Shown piece after piece: positions 25,533 through 34,929 of a stretch of 64,000 nt of DNA. Origin of the DNA: Verrucomicrobiaceae bacterium (GTDB taxonomy: Bacteria; Verrucomicrobiota; Verrucomicrobiia; Verrucomicrobiales; Verrucomicrobiaceae); assembly GCA_016795465.1 (NCBI GenBank), contig JAEUHK010000028.1:1-64000 (forward strand), read 5' to 3'. Below the pieces are notes generated by a model, which saw only the letters and a program-made list of their open reading frames with translations, was not told where the DNA came from and ran no database searches. Within the stretch, counting starts at the first letter, position 1. Each line of letters starts with the position of its first letter. Made by a program: the position numbers and the translations under genes.

Positions 25533-28316
25533 TCACCGCAGGTAGATGAATTCGCTGCTCATGAGCAAGGTCTGCGCGAGGAGCGTCCAAGCGGCCTGCT
25601 CGCGCTTGGCGGGATCAGCCTCGGTGGAGGCGAGTGTGGCATCGGCGGCGGTGAGGAAGTCGCGGCAGCGGCGGAGGTCGGCCTCGGTGGCCTCGCGGGC
25701 ATAGGCGAGGCCGCAGGCGGCACGGATACGGGCTTCGAGATCCGGCTGAGCGAGCAAACGCTTCGCCAAGGCCTCGGCGGCGGTTTGCGAGAGTTCGCTG
25801 TTCATGAGCAGGAGGGCCTGGGGAGAGACCACGCTGCTTTCGCGGCGGCCGGTGGAGGTGGCGGGATCGGGATAGTCGAACTGCTGGAAGAGATCGTAGA
25901 GGTTGTTGCGGATGACCGGCAGGTAGAGGGCGCGGCGGGTGCTGCCGTAGGTGGTGAAGTCCTTCGAGGTGTGGTTGAAGACGAACTCGCGATTGCGGCG
26001 CGGGATGGTCTTGCCGCCCGTGGCGGTGTCGAGTGTGCCGGCGACATGCAGCAAGGCATCGCGGATTTCCTCGGCTTCGAGGCGGCGGATGGGAAAGTGC
26101 CACAGGAGTTGATTCTCGGGGTCCGCTTCGGCGATATGCGGGGCCTCGCTGCTTTGCAGGTAGGTCTTGGAGGTCAAAATGAGGCGGTGGAGGGCTTTGA
26201 TGCTCCAGCCATGATTGGTGAACCAGCGGGCGAGGTAGTCGAGCAGTTCGGGATGTGTCGGTTTCTGGCCGAGCAGGCCGAAGTTATCAACGGAGGACAC
26301 GATGCCTTGATTGAAGTGCCAGGTCCAGAGGCGGTTCACCGTGACGCGGGAGGTGAGCGGATGCTCGGCGCTGGCCATCCAGCGGGCGAGCTCGAGCCGA
26401 CCGCTTTGATCGGGCTTGAAGGCAGGCGTTTCTTTTTTCAGCGAGGCCTGCACGACCTGCAAAAAGCCGCGGGGCACCGGCTTGCCGAGCGATAGATGGC
26501 TGCCGCGTATATGCACGGGCAGCTCCTTGAGAATTTTTGAAGAATCCGTTACGGCGAGCGCGGTAGGCAGATCGGGCAGATTGCTTTGCACGCTCATCAT
26601 GTTGTCCTTCATCGCGTTGAGTTTATCGGCGATGGCCTTGGGATAGAGGATGATGGGCTCGGGTGGCAGGGCGAGGAAGCCTTTCGGGTCGTCGAGAGCC
26701 GCTCTGGCCTGATGCAGGAGTGATTTCCCCTCCTTGTCCGCTTTCACTTCCTTCAGCATCGAGGCCTGCTTGAACATCAGTGTGTAATACTCCCGCAGAT
26801 GCGAGACGCTGCCTCGTGTGCGTAGCGCATCCTGCCAGGGCTTGAAGAAGGAGTGTGATTCATTCGCCGCCAGCCACACGCGGCAGTTCAGCAGGATGTG
26901 AGGGCGCAGACCGGCCTTTTCGGCCACAGGGCGTGCCTGACTCAAAGTGGCCGCGGCAGGCAGCGCGGCCGCGTGCATGAGATAAGCTACTGCATTGGAG
27001 CGAATCTCCTCTTTGAGCTTCTTCGTGGCCTCCGCCTCGAGCCTCGCGATGGCGGATTTTTGCTCGTCGAGCACGCACTCGGCGGCCTTCACGTTAGCGA
27101 AGGCCTCGAAGTCACCCATCGGAGCTTCGAAAGCGGTGCTCAGAGCGCCGATGCGGTCGCTGCTGAAGCTCTCGGTGCTTTTGAAGATGGCGGCGAGAGC
27201 GTAGTAATCCTCGTGCGGGATGGGGTCGAATTTGTGTTCGTGGCAGCGGGCGCAGCCGAGTGTCATGCCCATGAAGGCGCGGCCCATCACATCGATTTGC
27301 TCGTCGATCACATCCATGCGCAGCTTGTCCTTGTCCGGCTCGGCGAGCACTTTGGCACCGAGATTGAGGAAACCGGTGGCGGTGATGCGGCGCTGGCGGG
27401 TGGCGAGGTCGTTTGACTTCAAGAGATCACCCGCGAGCTGCTCGATGAGAAACTGATCAAAGGGCAGGTCGTCATTGAAGGCCTTCACCACATAGTCGCG
27501 GTAACGCCATGCGGTGCCCAGCGCGATGTTTTCATCGAGGCCATTCGAGTCGGAGTAGCGGGCCACATCCAGCCAGTGGCGCCCCCATTTTTCACCGTAG
27601 GCGTGGGAGGCCAGCAAACGGTCGATGAGCTTGTTCAGCGCCGCCTTCGGCTGCTCGCGATGTTCGGTCACAAAGGCCTCCACCTCCTGGGGTGTGGGCG
27701 GCAGGCCGGTGAGATCAAAGGTGATGCGGCGGATCAAGGTGTGCGCATCGGCCTCCGGCGAGAGCTTGAGGCCTTTTTCGGCTAATTTGGCCGTGATGAA
27801 GGCATCGATGGGATGATCACCCGCAGCCAGCTTGGGCACGGCGGGCTTCGAGATCGGGGAGAAGGCCCAGTGCTTGGTGCCTTCGGCGATGTTGATCGTG
27901 CGCGGACCACCGTGCGCCCCTTTCGCCGCCACCACCTCACGTGGATCAGGTGCGCCCATCTTTACCCATTCTTCGAGCAGCTTCACCTCTTGGGAGGGCA
28001 GGGCACCTTTCGGCGGCATCTGCATGTCCTGATTCTGATAGCGGACGGATTCGATGATGAGGCTCTTGTCCGGTTGGCCGGCTACCAGCGCAGGGCCGCT
28101 ATCTCCCCCCTTCAAAATGGCCTCGCGAGAGTCGAGCGTAAGACTGCCCTTCGCTTTGCCCTTCTCAACGGAATGGCATTCGTAGCAGCGGTTGATGAGG
28201 ATCGGCCGGATATTCTTCTCAAAGAACGCCGTCTGCTCCGCCGACACGGCTCCAGCACCACGAGTCATGCCCGTGGCGAGGCTTAGGGAGAGAAAGCTGA
28301 TGGCTCCAAGTTTCAC
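25533..28316 (-). CDS. Planctomycete-type cytochrome c / DUF1549 / DUF1553 protein
   Basis: A 927-residue exported protein. After a signal peptide comes a planctomycete cytochrome domain with CYECH (Cys44, Cys47, His48) and the MPPKGALPSQEVKLLEEWV segment that carries the probable Met ligand. DUF1549 follows (AFITAKLAEKGLKLSPEAD, FDLTGLPPTPQEVEAFV, YSDSNGLDEN), with an extra CxxCH (CARCHEHKFDPI), then DUF1553 (HPLTSRVTVNRLWTWHF, FPIRRLEAEEIRDALLHVAG). Such genes normally have a DUF1501 partner; none is adjacent here, so this copy is alone. The family is thought to act outside the cytoplasm, but no reaction is established. Confidence 0.93.
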   Translation of the reverse strand: MKLGAISFLSLSLATGMTRGAGAVSAEQTAFFEKNIRPILINRCYECHSVEKGKAKGSLTLDSREAILKGGDSGPALVAGQPDKSLIIESVRYQNQDMQMPPKGALPSQEVKLLEEWVKMGAPDPREVVAAKGAHGGPRTINIAEGTKHWAFSPISKPAVPKLAAGDHPIDAFITAKLAEKGLKLSPEADAHTLIRRITFDLTGLPPTPQEVEAFVTEHREQPKAALNKLIDRLLASHAYGEKWGRHWLDVARYSDSNGLDENIALGTAWRYRDYVVKAFNDDLPFDQFLIEQLAGDLLKSNDLATRQRRITATGFLNLGAKVLAEPDKDKLRMDVIDEQIDVMGRAFMGMTLGCARCHEHKFDPIPHEDYYALAAIFKSTESFSSDRIGALSTAFEAPMGDFEAFANVKAAECVLDEQKSAIARLEAEATKKLKEEIRSNAVAYLMHAAALPAAATLSQARPVAEKAGLRPHILLNCRVWLAANESHSFFKPWQDALRTRGSVSHLREYYTLMFKQASMLKEVKADKEGKSLLHQARAALDDPKGFLALPPEPIILYPKAIADKLNAMKDNMMSVQSNLPDLPTALAVTDSSKILKELPVHIRGSHLSLGKPVPRGFLQVVQASLKKETPAFKPDQSGRLELARWMASAEHPLTSRVTVNRLWTWHFNQGIVSSVDNFGLLGQKPTHPELLDYLARWFTNHGWSIKALHRLILTSKTYLQSSEAPHIAEADPENQLLWHFPIRRLEAEEIRDALLHVAGTLDTATGGKTIPRRNREFVFNHTSKDFTTYGSTRRALYLPVIRNNLYDLFQQFDYPDPATSTGRRESSVVSPQALLLMNSELSQTAAEALAKRLLAQPDLEARIRAACGLAYAREATEADLRRCRDFLTAADATLASTEADPAKREQAAWTLLAQTLLMSSEFIYLR

Positions 28317-28477
28317 GCGAAGGATTTACGCCCCGAGAGCGGGATTCTTGCCAAGGTGAGCACCTGTCCCTTGGGCCGCGGCCGGTCCCCACGCCTCCAT
28401 CAATCCGATACTCCACCGCTCCATCCTCCCACTTTGGTCTTGGCATCCGCCTTCGCGCACGCTTCGATGGCCGCACC

Positions 28478-29560
28478 ATGAGCACCACCAGCAAAAAATG
28501 GCGCATCGCCGGCATCAATTTCGACCACTTTCACATGGGCGACCTCCTGCGGCAGACCTCCGAGCACCCGAATGCCGAGATCGTGGCCATCTGCGATGAG
28601 CAACCGGAGCGCATGCAGAGCGCCGCGAGGAATTTCGGCCTCTCCGACCGCCAGGTCTTCACCGATCATCGTGCCTGCCTGGAGCAGACAAAGCCGGACA
28701 TCGTCATCCTTTGCCCCGCCGCCTCGAAACATGGCGAGTGGGTGGAGAAGGTCGCCCCTTTCGGCACGCACATCATCATGGAGAAACCCTTCGCCGGCTC
28801 GCTGGCGGAGGCGGATGCGATGATCGCCGCCATGAAGCCCACCGGTAAGCTGCTCACCGTGAACTGGCCGCTCGTTTGGGATGCCGGGCAGCAAACGGCG
28901 CATCGCCTTATCCTTGAAGGCCTCATCGGCGAGGTGTGCGAGTTTCACCATCACGGTGGCAATCGCGGCCCGCTCTACCACGGGGCTGACAAGATCGAAA
29001 ATGAGCCCACCGCCGCCGAAAAAGCCGCGAGCTGGTTTTACAGCGCCGAGCAGGGCGGGGGATCGCTGCTCGATTACATGGGCTATGGCACCACGCTCGG
29101 CACCTGGCACCTCGGAGGCAAAGTGCCGCTGGAGGTCACCTGCACCTGGAGCACCACACCGGGTCTCGAAGTCGATGAACACAGCCTCACCGCCATTCGT
29201 TACAGTTGCGGTTTGAGCAAGACGGAGACCCGCTGGGGCACCTTCACCGATCCGTGGACGCATCAACCGCAGCCGAAGTGCGGTTTCGTGCTCAAAGGCA
29301 CCGACGGCACCATTTCCTGCTACGACTACGACAAAACCGTCCGCGTGCAGACCCGCAGCCGTCCCGAGGGTTACGACATGCCCGTCGATGCCATCACCTC
29401 GCCGAACCGCAATCCCATCGAGCACGTCATCCACCACCTCGAAACCGGTGCCCCGCTCATCGGCCCGCTCCGCCTCGACATCTCCCGCATCGGCCAGCAG
29501 ATCGTCGATACCGCGTTTCGCAGTGCGATGGAGAAGAGGACGCTGGAGTTGCTGAAGTGA
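28478..29560 (+). CDS. Gfo/Idh/MocA family oxidoreductase
   Basis: A 360-residue protein with an N-terminal Rossmann domain and the family motif HIIMEKPFAGS near residue 100 (EKP holds the catalytic lysine). The nucleotide-binding start reads RIAGINFDHFHMGDLLRQ rather than the usual GxGxxG, which is a departure. The C-terminal alpha/beta domain is typical (GGGSLLDYMGYGT, WHLGGKVPLEVTC). Family members oxidise or reduce sugars and related alcohols with NAD(P). No Tat signal is seen, so it is cytoplasmic. It is divergent from the DUF1549/DUF1553 gene across 161 bases. Confidence 0.88.
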   Translation: MSTTSKKWRIAGINFDHFHMGDLLRQTSEHPNAEIVAICDEQPERMQSAARNFGLSDRQVFTDHRACLEQTKPDIVILCPAASKHGEWVEKVAPFGTHIIMEKPFAGSLAEADAMIAAMKPTGKLLTVNWPLVWDAGQQTAHRLILEGLIGEVCEFHHHGGNRGPLYHGADKIENEPTAAEKAASWFYSAEQGGGSLLDYMGYGTTLGTWHLGGKVPLEVTCTWSTTPGLEVDEHSLTAIRYSCGLSKTETRWGTFTDPWTHQPQPKCGFVLKGTDGTISCYDYDKTVRVQTRSRPEGYDMPVDAITSPNRNPIEHVIHHLETGAPLIGPLRLDISRIGQQIVDTAFRSAMEKRTLELLK

Positions 29561-29570
29561 GACGTGATGC

Positions 29571-29615
29571 GTGATGCGTGAGTCCCAATCGGCCCTTTTC
29601 AGGTTCACGCATCAC
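29571..29615. repeat. Inverted repeat between convergent genes
   Basis: GTGATGCGTGA (29571-29581) and TCACGCATCAC (29605-29615) are perfect 11-base inverted arms, with extra tandem GATGCGTGA and CACGCATCA copies beside each arm. It lies between the stops of the oxidoreductase and the PQQ-like gene, so it is probably a two-way terminator. Confidence 0.55.
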
Positions 29616-29635
29616 GGATCACGCATCATCAATCA

Positions 29636-31201
29636 TCAATTCGCCGGCCTCAAATCAAAGCACACCAGCTTGTCCTTCTGGCGCACGATGAGCTTGCCGT
29701 TTGCGATCGCCGGTGAGGAGCATCCGAGCGCATCGGTCTTCGCACGGCCGAGCTGCTCGTAGGCGGTGTTCGTGGCTTTCACCATTCGGACGTGCGTGCC
29801 GTTGTTTTCGTAAACGAGCAGTTTGCCATCGGCGAGCAGCGGGGAGGTGATGGTGCTGCTCACCTCGTTCACCACCCATTTCGCGGTGCCGGTGGCAAGG
29901 TCGATGCACTGATGCTTCTCGCCGCAGCAGAGGTACACATTGCCTTCGTGAATGATCGGGCTGCCGGTATAGCGGCGGGTCATCCAAAACTTCGACCACG
30001 CGGCCTTCGGTTTGCCATCGGCCTGCATTTGATAGGCACGCAAGCCCACGCCTTCCGTGCCGCTGTAAAGCACCAGCCAGTCACCACTCGCCACCGGCGT
30101 GCTTTGGCTGCCGCCCTCGGCGGTCCACAGCAGCTCGCCGTCTTCGGGATTCAGGCCGTAGAGCGCGTTGTTGCCGTTGATGACCACCTGGGGCTTGCCG
30201 GAGGCTGGCTGCCACCACGTCGGGCTCGCCGTGTTGCCTTTCGCCTGCTTTTGCTCCCACACGAGCTTGCCGTCGGCCTTTGAAAACGCCTTCGCCATGC
30301 CGGCGGCCATGTAAACGTGCTCGCCCATGATCAGCGGCGAGGCCGCGGGTCCGCTCATACCGAGCGGCGCGGTCCACACGAGCTTGCCGTCCTTCTCATC
30401 GACACACATCAGCTCCGTGCTCAGGGCTGCATACACCTTGCCATCCACCACCGCGCAGGTGCTGGAGGAGTTGCGACCGCTCGGCTTGCCCGGCTTGGCG
30501 TATTTCCACACCTGCTTTCCGGTCGCCAGATCGAGGCAGAGGATCACATCCTGCGCCACCTTCACCGTGTTCGGCACGGCGGCGATCATCTTCTCCTTCA
30601 CGTCCGCCGGAAAGCCCTCGTCATCGAGCCACTTGGTAAACTCCGCCGCGTTCGCGAAGGGCTTCCCCTGCCGGTCGCTCATCTTTTTGAGCCATTCGAG
30701 GCCGATGGCATTCTTGCCTGCCTTGAAGCGGCTCACCACCCACGAGCCGATGTTGATCTGCTCCTTCTCGTTCAGGTTGTCCTTCACCCACTGGTTCGCC
30801 CACTCGTCGAATTTCGCGCCACGGAGCTTGGGCGCATTCAGCCGTGTCTCTTCGAGCTTCTTCTCCAGCTCCGGCGTGGTGCCGCGGAAGTTCAGCGTCT
30901 GCATGACCTCCGAGTCAATCTCCCGCGTCTCCGAGGCCACGCGTTCATGCCACACCACGCTCAGGAAGACCCGCTCGCCGCTCACCACCGGGCTCGCATG
31001 GCCGCCGTATTCATTGCTCGGCACGAACTCGCTCTCCCACACCTTCTTGAGGCCTTCCGCTGGAAACGCATCCGCGATCGGCGTGGTGTCCTGCGATACC
31101 CCATTCCGCTCCGGGCCCCGCCATTGATTCCAATCCCCCGCGACGAGCGAGGCGGTGGTGGTGACGAACGAGAAAGCGATGGTCAAAGGGGCGAATTTCA
31201 T
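29636..31201 (-). CDS. Secreted PQQ-like beta-propeller repeat protein
   Basis: A 521-residue protein with a signal peptide (MKFAPLTIAFSFVTTTASLV). The mature start DWNQWRGPERNGVS is typical of PVC-group PQQ-like proteins. Blades repeat the pattern DLATGKQVWKYAKPG, DEKDGKLVWTAPLG, LNPEDGELLWTAEGG and DLATGTAKWVVNE. The first 200 residues contain an insertion of charged helices (ELEKKLEETRLNAPKLRGAK) not part of the propeller. Whether it binds PQQ is unknown; many members are just propeller scaffolds. It is transcribed alone from a 122-base divergent region shared with the PIG-L gene. Confidence 0.88.
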   Translation of the reverse strand: MKFAPLTIAFSFVTTTASLVAGDWNQWRGPERNGVSQDTTPIADAFPAEGLKKVWESEFVPSNEYGGHASPVVSGERVFLSVVWHERVASETREIDSEVMQTLNFRGTTPELEKKLEETRLNAPKLRGAKFDEWANQWVKDNLNEKEQINIGSWVVSRFKAGKNAIGLEWLKKMSDRQGKPFANAAEFTKWLDDEGFPADVKEKMIAAVPNTVKVAQDVILCLDLATGKQVWKYAKPGKPSGRNSSSTCAVVDGKVYAALSTELMCVDEKDGKLVWTAPLGMSGPAASPLIMGEHVYMAAGMAKAFSKADGKLVWEQKQAKGNTASPTWWQPASGKPQVVINGNNALYGLNPEDGELLWTAEGGSQSTPVASGDWLVLYSGTEGVGLRAYQMQADGKPKAAWSKFWMTRRYTGSPIIHEGNVYLCCGEKHQCIDLATGTAKWVVNEVSSTITSPLLADGKLLVYENNGTHVRMVKATNTAYEQLGRAKTDALGCSSPAIANGKLIVRQKDKLVCFDLRPAN

Positions 31202-31323
31202 GCGGCGCAGTCAACGCTGGCATGCATCGCCAAGTTTCAGCCGGTGCTTGCGCCACATTCTTCCGAAACGAACGCTGGATTTTGGGGCGAGCGTGCCATC
31301 ATGCGGATACCCCCAACCCAGCC

Positions 31324-32172
31324 ATGCAGTTCCGCCACCCCAAGCACGACGTCTTCATCCCCGACAACACCGATCCCTGGACCGCGCTGCGCCGCGTGAC
31401 GCACCTCGGCATCGTCTCCCACCAGGACGATCTCGAGATCGCCGCCTACCACGGCATCACCGAGTGCTTTCACGAGAAGGACAAGTGGTTCGGCGGTGTG
31501 GTCGTGACCGATGGTGCCGGCAGCCCGCGAAAGGGAGCCTACGCCAGCTACACGGACGAGGAGATGCAAAAGGTGCGCCTGCATGAGCAGCGCAAGGCTG
31601 CCTTCGTGGGCGAATACAGCATCCAGATCCAGCTCGGCTATCCCAGCGATGACGTGAAGAAGCCCGGCCACGAGCCCTGCGTGGCCGATTTGAAGTTCAT
31701 TCTCGAGCACGCCCAGCCTGAGTTTCTCTATCTGCACAATCCTTGTGACCGTCACGACACGCACGTGGCCACCCTCCTGCGCTGTATCGAGGCCATCCGC
31801 GCCCTGCCGCGTGAGATGCGGCCGAAGAAAGTCTATGGCTGCGAAGTCTGGCGGAAGCTCGACTGGTTGATGTCCGCGGACAAAGTCATGATGAGCGTGG
31901 ACAAGCACCCGCACCTCCTGCGCCCGCTGCTCGGCGTCTTTGACAGCCAGATCGCCGGCGGCAAGCGCTACGACCTCGCCGAAGAAGGTCTGCGTCATGC
32001 CAATGCCACCTACTTTGACTCCCACACCACGGATCACTCCTCGCTTCTGAACTTCGCCATGGACATGACGCCGCTCATCGAGGACGACCACCTCGACATC
32101 GAGCAGTTCTCCACCGCCTTCGTGCGCCGCCTCGAGGACGATGTGCGCGACCGCGTGCGCCGCTTTTCGTGA
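31324..32172 (+). CDS. PIG-L family deacetylase
   Basis: A 282-residue protein with the PIG-L zinc and catalytic motif in the form SHQDDLE (residues 32-38; the usual form is AHPDDxE) and a second metal-site HDTH motif near residue 143. PIG-L enzymes remove N-acetyl groups from amino-sugar conjugates; the substrate here is unknown. The Pro-to-Gln change in the first motif is notable, but the metal ligands His33, Asp36 and the later His are kept. ATG 31324 begins the conserved region. It precedes the DUF1592 gene by 44 bases on the same strand. Confidence 0.88.
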   Translation: MQFRHPKHDVFIPDNTDPWTALRRVTHLGIVSHQDDLEIAAYHGITECFHEKDKWFGGVVVTDGAGSPRKGAYASYTDEEMQKVRLHEQRKAAFVGEYSIQIQLGYPSDDVKKPGHEPCVADLKFILEHAQPEFLYLHNPCDRHDTHVATLLRCIEAIRALPREMRPKKVYGCEVWRKLDWLMSADKVMMSVDKHPHLLRPLLGVFDSQIAGGKRYDLAEEGLRHANATYFDSHTTDHSSLLNFAMDMTPLIEDDHLDIEQFSTAFVRRLEDDVRDRVRRFS

Positions 32173-32216
32173 GGCGTGAGTGATTCGGCCTCCGGCCGCG
32201 TTATCGCACGCGACTC

Positions 32217-34892
32217 ATGCGCCGCGTCCTTTCTGTCTTTTTCGTCCTTTCTGTCCCTTCCTTCGCAGGAGACATCCGCCCGCTGCTGCAAAAATACTGC
32301 CTCGACTGCCACAACGCGGACAAACAGAAAGGCGATGTCGATCTCACACACTTCGGATCGCCGCAGAATGTGGTGAAGGAGTTCAAGCTGTGGCAGACGA
32401 TGCTGCAGCAGGTCGAGGAGGAGGAAATGCCGCCGAAGAAGCCGCTGCCGAGCGCTGCGGAACGAGAGGCGATCGTGGCGTTTCTGCGCAAAGGCATCGA
32501 CTCGGTCGATTGGACCACTCAAAAAGGCATCGAGCACGTCACGCTGCCGCGCCTGACGAAAACGGAATACAACAACACGCTGCGCGACCTCCTCGGCATC
32601 GACTTCGAGCCCGGTAAGCTGCTGCTCGATGATGGACCGGGCCTGTCCGGCTTCACAAATGATCGCGACGCGCTCTTCATCTCGCCCGCGCTGGCGGAGC
32701 AGCTCTTCGATGCGGCGGATTATGCGCTGCAAAGCATGCTCAATCTGCGCCTCAAGCCCTATTCGAAGCACTTCGAGGCCGAAGCGATGCTCATGACCGA
32801 GCGCGGATCGAAACCGGAGGAGCTGCCCGGCGGCGGCACCGGCTACTCGCTCGCGGGAGCAGGCCAGCGCACGCTATATGATGAGGTCATCGTGCCTGCG
32901 GATGGCTGGTATCGCATGACCGTGAAGCACGTCGGCCGTGGTGGCGATGCGGGATTGCGTTTGCGCATCGACAATGAGCCGCGGGCGCTTTTGAAGTGCC
33001 TCGACAACACGCCGAAGGAGGAAACGATCGAGCTGCTGCTGCGTGCGGGCTCGCATCAGATGACCTGGAACATCGACAACACCGGCCTGCGTGCCGCGAC
33101 GCCTGTGCCAGTGCGCAAAGCAAAGAAGACTGCGCCGAAGGCTGGTTATCCCGTCTTTGATCAGCCGAAAGCCGCACCGCTGGTGAAGGAAGCCGCCGCA
33201 ACGAACGCACCGAAGCTTCCCGTGCCCGCCAAGGCCACCGACGAGGTCAAAAAACTTACCGACAGCCTAAACCGCCACCTTCAGAACATGCAGATGCGCA
33301 TCGAGTATCTGCGTGCCGTGACGCCCGAGGGCAATCCGAGCGATCTGCGCAGCTTCTACAATCTGCTGCCGGAACGCACGGAGGCCATGGTGGCCGTGAA
33401 GCATCAACTCGCCAAAGCGATGCAGGTGCCCGTGGCCGAGTTGGATCGCCAAATTGAGGCCGCGAACGTCGAAAAGCTCGCCAGCAATCGAAAGGTGGTC
33501 GGTTACTCGCTCGACGTGCTTGATATGCCGTTCGATCCCGCCTCGCTCATCGGCAGCGCGGCCTCACAAAAGGTCGTGAAGGCCGAAAAAGTCGGTGCGC
33601 CGGGTGTGGACTGGATTCGCATCGAAGGCCCGATTTCGCCCGCAGGCTCGAAACCTCGCGAAATCTTCCAAAGTGATGCCAGGACGGCTTTGAGTGCCTT
33701 TTTGCCCAAAGCCTTCCGCAGGCCGTTGCGACCCGGTGAGCTCGAAAAGCATTTCGCACTCTATGAAACGGCCCAAAAGCGCGGTGAATCGCCCGAGCAA
33801 GCCTTGAAGCTCGCTTTCGCGGCCGCTTTGACCTCGCCGAGCTTTTTGTTCCGCGATGAACTCCGCGCCGGAAAGCTCGACGATCATCAACTCGCCAGCC
33901 GCTTGAGCTATTTCCTCTGGATGAGCCTGCCGGATGACGAACTGCGTGCTCTCGCGAATGCTGGCAAGCTGCACGACGACGCGACGCTGCGTGCGCAGGT
34001 GAAGCGCATGCTCGCTGATCCGCGCTCGCGGGCGTTCACGAGCACCTTTCTCGGCCAGTGGCTCGGCTTTGCCGGACTCGGCACCGAGCATGTGCCGGAT
34101 GCGAAGAAGTTCCGCGACTTCACGCCCGCGCTGGCCGACGCGATGAAGCTGGAGCCCGTGCTCGTCTTTGAAAACCTCCTGCGCAGCGGTGGCAGCCTCA
34201 CGCGCCTGCTCGATGCCCGCGAGACCTTCGCGAACGATGCTCTCGCCTCGCTCTACGGTCTCGAATTGAACGGCGAGACGATGCAGCCCGTGACATTCAC
34301 CGACGACAAACGCGCCGGCCTGCTCGGCATGGCCGCTGTGCTCACCGCATCGTCCACACCGAACCGCACGAGCCCCGTCATCCGCGGCAAATGGGTGCTG
34401 GAGACCCTGCTCGGCCGCAAACTGGCCGAACCACCCGCCGATGCCGGCCAGCTCGACGACAAAGCCGGAGATCGCGGCAAAACCCTGCGCGAAGAACTCG
34501 CCGCGCATCGTCGCAACGAGTCGTGTGCGTCATGCCACGACAAGATTGATCCCATCGGCTTCGGTTTGGAGAACTTCGACGCCATCGGCCGCTTCCGCGA
34601 CAAAGAAGCCGGCAAGCCGGTCGATGCGAGCGGCACCCTGCCGGGCAACATCGCCATCAACGGCCCCGCCGAGCTGCGAAAGGCTATTCACGAGCACTAC
34701 AGCGATGAATTCATCCGCAACGTCACGCAACGCCTCGCCGCCTTTGCCTTGGGCCGTGCTTTGAAGCCTCAAGATGAAGGCCTGATCCGTCAGTTGCTCG
34801 CTGATTTGCAGACAAACGACCACCGCGCCGACGTGCTCATCGAGTCCATCGTCCTAAGCGAGGCGTTTCGGACGCAGGGTGGTGTGAATTGA
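32217..34892 (+). CDS. DUF1587/DUF1592/DUF1588/DUF1585 planctomycete cytochrome-type protein
   Basis: An 891-residue exported protein. A short signal peptide leads into a cytochrome domain (CLDCHNADKQKGDVDL, haem motif Cys28-His32; MPPKKPLPSAAERE). DUF1587 (RLTKTEYNNTLRDLLGI), a carbohydrate-binding-like insert (DEVIVPADGWYRMTVKHVG), DUF1595/DUF1592 (FLPKAFRRPLRPGELEKHF, LASRLSYFLWMSLPDDELRA), DUF1588 (NRTSPVIRGKWVLETLLG, CASCHDKIDPIGFGLENFD) and DUF1585 at the end follow in the standard order. The second CxxCH near residue 768 is part of DUF1588. It forms a pair with the DUF1552 gene 37 bases downstream. Function is unknown. Confidence 0.92.
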   Translation: MRRVLSVFFVLSVPSFAGDIRPLLQKYCLDCHNADKQKGDVDLTHFGSPQNVVKEFKLWQTMLQQVEEEEMPPKKPLPSAAEREAIVAFLRKGIDSVDWTTQKGIEHVTLPRLTKTEYNNTLRDLLGIDFEPGKLLLDDGPGLSGFTNDRDALFISPALAEQLFDAADYALQSMLNLRLKPYSKHFEAEAMLMTERGSKPEELPGGGTGYSLAGAGQRTLYDEVIVPADGWYRMTVKHVGRGGDAGLRLRIDNEPRALLKCLDNTPKEETIELLLRAGSHQMTWNIDNTGLRAATPVPVRKAKKTAPKAGYPVFDQPKAAPLVKEAAATNAPKLPVPAKATDEVKKLTDSLNRHLQNMQMRIEYLRAVTPEGNPSDLRSFYNLLPERTEAMVAVKHQLAKAMQVPVAELDRQIEAANVEKLASNRKVVGYSLDVLDMPFDPASLIGSAASQKVVKAEKVGAPGVDWIRIEGPISPAGSKPREIFQSDARTALSAFLPKAFRRPLRPGELEKHFALYETAQKRGESPEQALKLAFAAALTSPSFLFRDELRAGKLDDHQLASRLSYFLWMSLPDDELRALANAGKLHDDATLRAQVKRMLADPRSRAFTSTFLGQWLGFAGLGTEHVPDAKKFRDFTPALADAMKLEPVLVFENLLRSGGSLTRLLDARETFANDALASLYGLELNGETMQPVTFTDDKRAGLLGMAAVLTASSTPNRTSPVIRGKWVLETLLGRKLAEPPADAGQLDDKAGDRGKTLREELAAHRRNESCASCHDKIDPIGFGLENFDAIGRFRDKEAGKPVDASGTLPGNIAINGPAELRKAIHEHYSDEFIRNVTQRLAAFALGRALKPQDEGLIRQLLADLQTNDHRADVLIESIVLSEAFRTQGGVN

Positions 34893-34929
34893 GCTGCAAG
34901 CTGCCTGATCAAGATCTCGTTACCCGCTT